A stretch of 64,000 nucleotides of DNA from an uncultured Lachnospiraceae bacterium (GTDB taxonomy: Bacteria > Bacillota > Clostridia > Lachnospirales > Lachnospiraceae). The stretch's first letter is position 1. Each line of letters begins with the position of its first letter. Under the pieces are notes generated by a model. It did no database searches and had not been told where the DNA came from. It saw only the letters and a program-made list of their open reading frames with translations. The translations under genes and the position numbers were made by a program. The DNA is taken from assembly GCA_949051815.1 (NCBI GenBank), contig CARQVR010000008.1, positions 1-64,000 of the forward strand. The letters are read 5' to 3'. Below are positions 9,109-15,900 of the stretch, piece by piece.

Positions 9109-9852
9109 TTACGGCTCCACGCTCTTTTCCGGCTGTCCTGCCGATTCCATTTTCTCCCTCGTTTCCGGCTGCTTCTCCTGAGCCTCCGCCTGCTTTTCCG
9201 GTCCTGCTTCCTGCGCGGCAGTCTCTTTTCTGCGGTATTTTTCCTCCGGATCGTACTGCATATCGAAAAGCCCGATCACCTCTGCGCCGAAAATATCATG
9301 CATATACGCATAGAGTTTGTTGATCACCGCCTCTTTTTCCTGCTTGCGGACCACCTTTTTCTTAAGTTCCCGTCTGATGCCGCTGATCCACTCCTCAATC
9401 TCCGAAAGCTCCTTTGTGTTCTGCTGCAGCTTGCGGTAGCACACGTCCATCGTAATCAGCATAAGCTGATTGTTGAGCTGGTTGATCTGTCTGGGCAGTT
9501 CCACCAGTTCCTCCTCGTAGGCGTCCATCTTTTCGTTGCACTCTTCGATCAGACGCTTGTGATCCGCCATCTCCTTGTCCTGCTTTTTGGTGGGACGCTC
9601 CCCCATCGCATCAGCCAGAATCACGACCTCATCCATCAGCTTCTTTTTCAGTTTTTTTAACTCTTTGGTTTCCGTATTCAGCTTCGCCTGACGCTTTAGC
9701 ATATCATTCAGATTCTTTTCCATCCCCTTAAGCTCGGGGGTAAACTCCGACTGCGTAAAGAGCCTGTGCCACTTATTATCCAACGTCAAAATGGGGATTT
9801 TCTTCCCTACCAGCGCCGGCTTGAATACCTCATCCGATCTGGCCATCACCAT
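9109..9852 (-). CDS. Coiled-coil protein of unknown function
   Basis: About 247 residues. A GTG at 9855, an ATG at 9852 and an ATG at 9846 are all possible starts; the AAAGG ribosome binding site best fits the ATGs. A short head is followed by long Lys/Glu-rich heptad-like helices (about residues 40-190), a conserved-looking YAYMHDIFGAEVIGLFD segment, and a Gln/Glu/Pro-rich low-complexity tail. There is no signal peptide or membrane segment. It begins 22 bp after rex on the same strand, so it may share a transcript with rex. I do not recognise a named family and assign no function. Confidence 0.7.
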   Translation of the reverse strand: MVMARSDEVFKPALVGKKIPILTLDNKWHRLFTQSEFTPELKGMEKNLNDMLKRQAKLNTETKELKKLKKKLMDEVVILADAMGERPTKKQDKEMADHKRLIEECNEKMDAYEEELVELPRQINQLNNQLMLITMDVCYRKLQQNTKELSEIEEWISGIRRELKKKVVRKQEKEAVINKLYAYMHDIFGAEVIGLFDMQYDPEEKYRRKETAAQEAGPEKQAEAQEKQPETREKMESAGQPEKSVEP

Positions 9853-9873
9853 CACACCTTTCTGCCTGTCACA

Positions 9874-10512
9874 TTATAGCTCCTCTGCTGCCGAGGAAAG
9901 ATTGTAGGACAGCTTCATCAGACTGTCCGACAAATGTACGTTTTCTACCTGAATATGCCCCGGAAGCCGCAGATCCACATGGGCGAAATTCCATATGCCC
10001 TTGATCCCGCACGCCGCCAGCAGTTCCGCTACCTCCACCGCGGAATTTTTAGGTATCGTAAGTACTGCAATGTCAATCCTGTTCTCCCGGATGAAATCCG
10101 CAAGCTCTTCCATCGGGCGCACCGTAATACCGCGGATCTCTTTTCCGCAGACCTTCGGATCATGGTCAAAAATGCCCAAAAACAGAAAACCGCGCCGCTC
10201 AAAATTCGTGTAGTTGACCAGCGCCTGCCCCAAATGCCCTGCGCCCACAATAATCAGTCTGTGTTCCCTGTTAAGGCCGAGTATCTTTCCAATCTCGTCA
10301 TAGAGATAGTCTACATTGTAGCCGTACCCCTGTTGCCCGAAACCGCCGAAGGTATTTAAATCCTGCCTGATCTGTGAAGCCGTCACCTGCATGATATCGG
10401 AAAGCTCCTGAGAGGAAACCCGCTCGATCCCCTCATCCCGCAGTTCTCCCAGATAGCGCAGATATCTTGGCAGACGGCCGACGACAGTCTGTGAAATTTC
10501 TTTTTCTTCCAC
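9874..10512 (-). CDS. rex: Redox-sensing transcriptional repressor Rex
   Basis: 212 residues, typical length. Residues 1-80 form the winged-helix domain (RLPRYLRYLGEL, SSQELSDIM, FGGFGQQGYGY). Residues 85-200 form the NAD(H) Rossmann fold with the dinucleotide motif VGAGHLGQAL. Rex senses the NADH/NAD+ ratio and represses fermentation and hydrogen-metabolism genes when NADH is low. The start codon is GTG with GGAGG eight bases upstream. It is divergent from the ABC-F gene and followed by the coiled-coil gene. Its likely targets could include the hydrogenase at 49.7 kb, but no convincing Rex operator was found there. Confidence 0.95.
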   Translation of the reverse strand: MEEKEISQTVVGRLPRYLRYLGELRDEGIERVSSQELSDIMQVTASQIRQDLNTFGGFGQQGYGYNVDYLYDEIGKILGLNREHRLIIVGAGHLGQALVNYTNFERRGFLFLGIFDHDPKVCGKEIRGITVRPMEELADFIRENRIDIAVLTIPKNSAVEVAELLAACGIKGIWNFAHVDLRLPGHIQVENVHLSDSLMKLSYNLSSAAEEL

Positions 10513-10672
10513 AACCGTATCCTCCGTTAAATTCTTCTTTCATCTTACGCTTCTGTTAAATTTTTGTCAATTCCTGCCTGTATGGAATAGTAACAGTTCA
10601 GCCTTCGGCTTCACTGCCGCGTCTGATGCAGACAAACCGTTACCTGAATAGTCCTGTCAAAGCATTAGAAGA

Positions 10673-10701
10673 TTGACAGGGGGCGTCCTGGTCTGTAAAC
10701 T
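10673..10701 (+). promoter_or_regulatory. Sigma-A type promoter for the ABC-F gene
   Basis: TTGACA at 10673-10678, a 17-base spacer, and TAAACT at 10696-10701, placing the start of transcription about 35 bases before the ABC-F ATG. Confidence 0.6.
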
Positions 10702-10743
10702 GAACAGTGTATATTAAGCAGGAAAGGTCAGGTACAATTTAAG

Positions 10744-12690
10744 ATGATTCTGTCTGTCAGCAATATCCATAAATCTTTTAACGAAGTCCCTGTACTCAGG
10801 AATGTATCGTTTCATATAGAGGATAATGAAAAAGCGGCAATTGTAGGCATAAACGGCGCGGGCAAAACCACGCTTCTGCGCATTATTATGGGCGAACTGG
10901 CCGCTGACGAGGGGTTTGTGACCTTTGCAAAGGATAAAACAGTCGGGTATCTCTCCCAGCACGAAGCCGTTTCCGGAGAAAACACCATCTATCAGGAGCT
11001 TCTGTGCGTCAAGCAGGATATTCTCGATATGGAACAGCAGATGCATACAATAGAACTGCAGATGAAGACCGCGTCCGGTGAACTTCTGGATAAGCTCATG
11101 AACAGCTATGCTACTCTGACAAACGCTTACGAATCCGCCAACGGTTATGCCTATAAGAGCGAGCTTGTGGGCGTTTTGAAGGGACTCGGTTTTTCGGAGG
11201 ACGAATTTAACAAGTCCGTCTCCACCCTGTCCGGCGGTCAGAAGACACGGGTTGCGCTGGGAAAGCTCCTTTTGCTGAAACCGAATCTGATTATTCTGGA
11301 CGAGCCGACCAACCATCTGGACCTGCAGTCCATCGCCTGGCTGGAAACCTATCTCCTGAACTATAAAGGCGCGGTGATTATCGTCTCCCACGACCGCTAT
11401 TTCCTTGACCGGATCGCCAGCAAGGTGATCGAGCTGGACAATACGGCGGCCACTGTCTTTTCCGGCAATTATTCCGCCTACGCCGCCGGAAAGGAAATGC
11501 TGCGCGCCGCCGCCTACAATGCCTATATGAAACAGCAGCAGGAAATCAGACATCAGGAAGCGGTGATTGAAAAACTCAGATCCTTTAACCGCGAAAAATC
11601 CATCAAACGCGCGGAAAGCCGCGAAAAAATGCTGCAAAAGATAGACGTTTTGGAAAAACCGACGGAAGTGCGGGCGGATATGCACCTGACGCTGGAGCCA
11701 AAATTCCAGAGCGGCAACGATGTGCTGATGGTAGACGGGCTGTCCAAATCTTTCGGCCCGCTCACCCTCTTTGAGGCGCTTTCCTTCGAGCTGAAAAAAG
11801 GCGAGCATGTGGCCATCATCGGCGACAACGGCACCGGAAAAACAACCATCCTGAAAATCATCAATGAGCTTCTGCCCCCCGACCGCGGGACGATTCGTCT
11901 AGGCACAAACGTGGCCATCGGCTACTACGATCAGGAGCATCATGTGCTCCATCCCGAAAAGACGCTGTTTCAGGAGATATCAGACGACTACCCGTCTCTG
12001 AATAATACGGAAATCCGAAACACACTGGCCGCCTTTCTCTTTACCGGAGAGGACGTCTTTAAAACGATAAAAACCTTAAGCGGCGGGGAGCGCGGCAGAC
12101 TTTCCCTTGCCAAACTCATGCTCTCCGAGGCCAATTTCCTGATACTGGACGAACCGACCAACCATCTGGACATTATGTCCAAGGAGATTTTGGAGGACGC
12201 CCTGTGCGCTTACACGGGAACCGTGCTCTATGTCTCCCACGACCGCTATTTCATTAACCGGACGGCCCATCGGATTCTTGATCTGAACCGCCGGACACTG
12301 ACAAACTATCTGGGAAATTACGATTACTATCTGGAAAAGAAGGAAGAACAGCTCACCAGGATCGACACCGCCCTTTCCGATTCCCAGCCCGGAAAATCTG
12401 CTGTCGCGGGAAGCGGAGCGAATGATGCGCCATCCGGCGCCAAACAGGATTGGAAGGCAAAGAAGGAACAGCAGGCGGCACAGCGCAAACGGGAAAACGA
12501 CCTGAAAAAATGCGAGGCGCAGATTGAAGCTTTGGAAAAGCGCAACGAAGAGATCGACAGCCTTATGGTCTCTCCCGATGTCTGTACGAATGTGGCGAAG
12601 CTGCAGGAGCTGAACCGCGAGAAAGAGGAGAATGAAAAGGAACTTGCAAGTCTGTATGAAAAATGGGAGGAATTGTCGTTAGCAGAATAG
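10744..12690 (+). CDS. ABC-F family ATPase (ribosome-associated, YdiF/Uup-like)
   Basis: 648 residues with two ABC cassettes and no membrane segment. Cassette 1 has GINGAGKTT (about 36-44), LSGGQKTR and LIILDEPTNHLD. Cassette 2 has GDNGTGKTT, LSGGERGR and LILDEPTNHLD. Between them is the charged helical P-site tRNA interaction linker, and a C-terminal Lys/Glu coiled coil follows (about 565-648). ABC-F proteins act on stalled or initiating ribosomes; this length and C-terminal extension match YdiF/Uup housekeeping types rather than the shorter antibiotic-protection forms, but sequence alone does not exclude resistance. The Shine-Dalgarno is weak and distant. Transcribed divergently from rex, and convergent with icd across a shared terminator. 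Confidence 0.9.
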   Translation: MILSVSNIHKSFNEVPVLRNVSFHIEDNEKAAIVGINGAGKTTLLRIIMGELAADEGFVTFAKDKTVGYLSQHEAVSGENTIYQELLCVKQDILDMEQQMHTIELQMKTASGELLDKLMNSYATLTNAYESANGYAYKSELVGVLKGLGFSEDEFNKSVSTLSGGQKTRVALGKLLLLKPNLIILDEPTNHLDLQSIAWLETYLLNYKGAVIIVSHDRYFLDRIASKVIELDNTAATVFSGNYSAYAAGKEMLRAAAYNAYMKQQQEIRHQEAVIEKLRSFNREKSIKRAESREKMLQKIDVLEKPTEVRADMHLTLEPKFQSGNDVLMVDGLSKSFGPLTLFEALSFELKKGEHVAIIGDNGTGKTTILKIINELLPPDRGTIRLGTNVAIGYYDQEHHVLHPEKTLFQEISDDYPSLNNTEIRNTLAAFLFTGEDVFKTIKTLSGGERGRLSLAKLMLSEANFLILDEPTNHLDIMSKEILEDALCAYTGTVLYVSHDRYFINRTAHRILDLNRRTLTNYLGNYDYYLEKKEEQLTRIDTALSDSQPGKSAVAGSGANDAPSGAKQDWKAKKEQQAAQRKRENDLKKCEAQIEALEKRNEEIDSLMVSPDVCTNVAKLQELNREKEENEKELASLYEKWEELSLAE

Positions 12691-12716
12691 AACATAGAAA
12701 TGCCAAAATGCAGAAA

Positions 12717-12758
12717 GACGGGACGCTCATTACTCTATCCTGCGTCCCGTCTCCGTTT
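12717..12758. terminator. Bidirectional terminator between ABC-F and icd genes
   Basis: GACGGGACGC (12717-12726) pairs with GCGTCCCGTC (12742-12751), a perfect 10-bp stem with a 15-nt loop, lying between convergent genes and followed by a short T-rich stretch on the plus strand. Confidence 0.75.
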
Positions 12759-12809
12759 TCATCAGTTTTTATTTTCCGCGTCCCACTCACTGTCCGGCGA
12801 TAGCTCTTA

Positions 12810-14012
12810 TCATGCCTCTAATGTCTTTCTGATTTCCTTAATAAAGTCCTCACTGTTTAAAACCGTCACATCCTTCATAGACGTAATCAGCGCGAGATCC
12901 TTTGTCATTCTGCCGCTTTCAATCGTGGTAATCGTCGCCTTTTCCAGCTTATCCGCAAAAGACATCAACTCTTTGTTCCCGTCCAGCTCGCCACGTTTTC
13001 TGAGTGCGCCCGTCCACGCAAAGATCGTAGCCACAGAGTTGGTGGAGGTCTCCTCCCCTGCCAGATGCTTATAATAGTGTCTCTGCACCGTACCGTGGGC
13101 CGCCTCGTACTCGTAAACCCCATCGGGCGATACAAGGACGGAAGTCATCATAGCCAGAGAACCGAATGCGGAGGACACCATATCGCTCATCACATCGCCG
13201 TCATAATTCTTGCAGGCCCAGATAAAGCCGCCCTTTGCCTTCATCACACGGGCAACCGCATCGTCGATCAGCGTATAGAAATACTCGATGCCTGCACGCT
13301 CAAACTTCTCCTTATACTCTGCGTCGTAAATCTCCTGAAAAATATCCTTAAAGTTGTGGTCATACTTCTTTGAAATGGTATCTTTTGTGGCAAACCAGAG
13401 ATCCTGCTTCGTATCCAGTGCATAATTAAAACATGCCTTTGCAAAGCTTTCGATGGACTTGTCCGTATTGTGAATCCCCTGCAGGATGCCGGGGCCTGTA
13501 AACTCGTGGATCGTCTCCCGCACCTGCGTTCCATCCGCAGCGGTAAACACCAGCTCCGCCTTGCCCGCACCGGGCACCTTGATCTCCGTATTTTTATAGA
13601 CGTCCCCGTAGGCATGTCTCGCCAGCGTGATGGGCTTTTCCCAGTTCTTCACGCAGGGCTCAATGCCCTTCACGATAATCGGCGCGCGAAACACCGTTCC
13701 GTCAAGCGCGGCTCGGATCGTACCGTTTGGACTCTTCCACATTTCTTTCAGATTGTACTCCGTCATTCTCGCCGCGTTCGGTGTGATAGTGGCACACTTT
13801 ACGGCAACCCCGTATTTCTTCGTGGCTTCCGCGGAATCAATGGTCACCTGATCGTCCGTCTCATTGCGGCAGGCAAGTCCCAGATCATAGTATTCCGTCT
13901 TCAGGTCGATATAGGGAATCAGCAGTTCCTCCTTAATCATTTTCCAGAGGATTCTTGTCATTTCATCCCCGTCCATCTCCACCAGAGGGGTAGTCATTTT
14001 GATTTTTTCCAT
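12810..14012 (-). CDS. icd: Isocitrate dehydrogenase (NADP+-type, subfamily II)
   Basis: 400 residues, the length of the homodimeric, eukaryote-like IDH subfamily. Characteristic segments are ATITPNAARMTEY, WKSPNGTIRAALDGTVFR (substrate-binding Ser/Asn/Arg), YDGDVMSDMVSSAFGSLAMMTS (metal-binding Asp) and EAAHGTVQRHY with TSTNSVATIFAW (cofactor loop). It oxidises isocitrate to 2-oxoglutarate and CO2 in the cytoplasm, in an anaerobe probably to supply 2-oxoglutarate for glutamate. AAAGGTGAG precedes the ATG. It is 56 bp downstream of a GntR-type regulator on the same strand, so the two are probably co-transcribed and the regulator may sense a related organic acid (inference). Confidence 0.93.
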   Translation of the reverse strand: MEKIKMTTPLVEMDGDEMTRILWKMIKEELLIPYIDLKTEYYDLGLACRNETDDQVTIDSAEATKKYGVAVKCATITPNAARMTEYNLKEMWKSPNGTIRAALDGTVFRAPIIVKGIEPCVKNWEKPITLARHAYGDVYKNTEIKVPGAGKAELVFTAADGTQVRETIHEFTGPGILQGIHNTDKSIESFAKACFNYALDTKQDLWFATKDTISKKYDHNFKDIFQEIYDAEYKEKFERAGIEYFYTLIDDAVARVMKAKGGFIWACKNYDGDVMSDMVSSAFGSLAMMTSVLVSPDGVYEYEAAHGTVQRHYYKHLAGEETSTNSVATIFAWTGALRKRGELDGNKELMSFADKLEKATITTIESGRMTKDLALITSMKDVTVLNSEDFIKEIRKTLEA

Positions 14013-14068
14013 GCAGTTTTCTCACCTTTCCCGCCGCAAGTTTTGCGCCGTCACAACTTTTTCGCTGC

Positions 14069-14788
14069 TTACTCATCCTTCGTGGTTTCGGTTTCGCCCG
14101 TGTTTTCCCCGTAAATCTCTTTCAGACCGTTTTTCACCATATTGTCGTAGGCGTTGATCATATGCTGGTTCGCCAGCTTCTCCGCAAGCGCCGCATCCCC
14201 CGCCTTTATGGCCTCCATGATCTGCCTGTGCTCGTCGTTGGATGCCCGCCCTCTCGTATTGGTGGCCAGCGTCTTTTGTCTGACGCGCAGCACATAGCGG
14301 TGGAAATCCTTCAACGTATGCTCCAGAAGCTTGGAATCACATGCCTCATAGAGAATGTCGTGAAACCGATTGTCCAATTCGGCAATCTGATCCAGATGTC
14401 CTTTCTCCTCGTGAAAATCAGCCAGATAGATATTTTCCTCCATCTCCTCCATCTGTTCCTTCGATATCTTTTCCGTCGCCAGACGGGCACACAGCCCTTC
14501 TAACAAAGAGCGGATCATATAAATATCCTTTACATCCTTCGCCGTAATTCCCGTCACATAAGCGCCCTTATTGGGAACAATCCGGATCAGCCCCTCCAGC
14601 TCAAGCTGCCGGAATGCCTCTCTGACCGGGGTACGGCTCACGCCAAGCTCCTCTCCGATCGCCACTTCCTTCAATTCCTCGTGTTCCTTGTACTTGCCGC
14701 TCAGGATATCTTCCCGCAGCTTCTGGAACACGCGCCCCCGCAGAGAATACTTGTCGTTCGTATCATACTTCTTATCATAGTTCGTCAT
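14069..14788 (-). CDS. GntR family regulator, FadR/FCD subfamily
   Basis: 239 residues from the ATG at 14788, which has GTGAGG six bases upstream; a GTG at 14800 would place the ribosome binding site inside the gene. Residues 15-80 form the winged helix (REDILSG, GVSRTPVREAFRQLELEGLI). Residues 90-225 form the all-helical FCD ligand domain with metal-type ligand residues in ELDNRFHDILYEAC and a later NDEHRQIMEA. FCD regulators usually bind organic acids or sugar acids. The gene precedes icd, and its promoter is overlapped by a perfect palindrome, so autoregulation with icd in the same transcript is likely. Confidence 0.9.
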   Translation of the reverse strand: MTNYDKKYDTNDKYSLRGRVFQKLREDILSGKYKEHEELKEVAIGEELGVSRTPVREAFRQLELEGLIRIVPNKGAYVTGITAKDVKDIYMIRSLLEGLCARLATEKISKEQMEEMEENIYLADFHEEKGHLDQIAELDNRFHDILYEACDSKLLEHTLKDFHRYVLRVRQKTLATNTRGRASNDEHRQIMEAIKAGDAALAEKLANQHMINAYDNMVKNGLKEIYGENTGETETTKDE

Positions 14789-14883
14789 TTCATTCCTCAC
14801 TTCTGCACCGCTTTATTTTATCGTTTATAACAGCGCATGAACGGGACCGTGAACACAACGCCCGTTTTCTCTCACCTCGTATA

Positions 14884-14912
14884 ATTGTATACAATATACC
14901 TTTCTCTGTCAA
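14884..14912 (-). promoter_or_regulatory. Promoter of gntR-icd overlapped by a GntR-type operator
   Basis: On the minus strand, TTGACA (14907-14912), a 17-base spacer and TACAAT (14884-14889). The -10 box lies inside the perfect 12-bp palindrome ATTGTATACAAT (14884-14895), which has the TTGTATACAA form used by many FadR-type GntR proteins. The -35 box overlaps the end of the upstream subtilase gene. Confidence 0.75.
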
Positions 14913-15841
14913 TAATATCTGCATAAATTTTCTATATCCAGCATCCCCCATCCCTGTCTGTTCCACTCCACTCCGAGATCTCTGGCCGTATAGACCATCT
15001 GCCGTTTTACCTGACTGCTGTTGCTGTAAGGGTATTTTTGCAGATAGAGAGCAGCCGCGCCGGAGACAATAGGCGTAGACATGGATGTGCCGCTCTTTTT
15101 TGTATAGGCGTCGCGGTACATCCCCCTCCAGTCCCTGCGGCACGCTAAATTGCAGGAAATCACATCCGTGCCGGGCGCGACCAGATCCGGCTTTCTGTAG
15201 GGAAGGCTCTCCCGACCCCTGCCGGAATAATTCTCGCACAGATCCTTTCTCGCGCCAAAATATCCGCCCTCGTGGCAGCCCACGGTGATGACCAGACGGC
15301 TTTCCCCGAGCGACGACAAGGATCCTTCCCCCGGCCCCTTATTTCCGGCCGCGCAGACCACCACCACGCCCTGCTCACAGACCGTCTCCAAAAGTCCCGA
15401 AAGTTCCTCCAGCCTTTCCTTATCTCCGTCCTCACCGATACCGACGGAAATATTGAGCACGCGGATCCGGTAGCGCAGACGGTTCTCCAAAACCCAGAGA
15501 AGGCCATGGTACATGCTCTCTATGCTCCCTTCCCCGTTCTCATCAAGAACCTTACCGACACAGAGCCTGCATGTAGGCGCAATCCCGCTAAAACGGCCAT
15601 TTGAGAGGCGTCCGCTCCCGCCGATGCATCCGGCCACATGGGTTCCATGGCCGCTGTCATCATAGGAGCCCTGTCTGCCATGCACAAAATCACGAAAGGC
15701 AACCACCCGATCCTCAAAGTCCGGATGATTGCCAATCCCTGTATCTAAAACGGCCACACAAATCTCCTCCGTGGCCACACTGTACTGTAAGCTTTCGCTG
15801 CATCCAAGCTGTCTCTTTACCCTGTCCATGACATAAAACAA
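14909..15841 (-). CDS. Subtilisin-like serine protease (S8), probably intracellular
   Basis: About 310 residues. The catalytic triad is complete: D33 in AVLDTGIGNHPD, H65 in GHGTHVAG, S253 in SGTSMSTP, with the oxyanion Asn in AAGNKGPG. There is no signal peptide, membrane anchor or long prodomain, so it resembles the AprX/Isp-type cytoplasmic subtilases. The first in-frame start is a TTG at 15841; an ATG four codons later (15829) is the alternative. The only ribosome binding site candidate, GGGAG, lies in the 3' arm of a 12-bp hairpin that also acts as a terminator for the gene upstream, so translation may be restrained. It is the last same-strand gene after the surface-protein cluster. The target is unknown. 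Confidence 0.88.
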   Translation of the reverse strand: MFYVMDRVKRQLGCSESLQYSVATEEICVAVLDTGIGNHPDFEDRVVAFRDFVHGRQGSYDDSGHGTHVAGCIGGSGRLSNGRFSGIAPTCRLCVGKVLDENGEGSIESMYHGLLWVLENRLRYRIRVLNISVGIGEDGDKERLEELSGLLETVCEQGVVVVCAAGNKGPGEGSLSSLGESRLVITVGCHEGGYFGARKDLCENYSGRGRESLPYRKPDLVAPGTDVISCNLACRRDWRGMYRDAYTKKSGTSMSTPIVSGAAALYLQKYPYSNSSQVKRQMVYTARDLGVEWNRQGWGMLDIENLCRYY

Positions 15842-15879
15842 AACTCCCGGCTTTACATATATATTATGCCGGGAGTTTT
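15840..15879. terminator. Terminator hairpin that also holds the protease ribosome binding site
   Basis: A 12-bp stem pairs 15840-15851 with 15868-15879 (core ACTCCCGGC / GCCGGGAGT) around a 16-nt loop, flanked by short T-rich runs on both strands. On the minus strand its 3' arm carries the GGGAG that would serve the subtilase start codon. Confidence 0.75.
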
Positions 15880-15900
15880 ATTATGCGCTCATACGTCAAA

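Noticed and set aside
10554..10570. TGTTAA plus TTGTCAA upstream of rex as a Rex operator
   Set aside because: Only one half-site fits; the second half has two mismatches and the dyad is not symmetrical.
10714..11808. Minus-strand open frame of 364 codons
   Set aside because: Antisense shadow of the ABC-F gene, whose motifs are all present on the plus strand.
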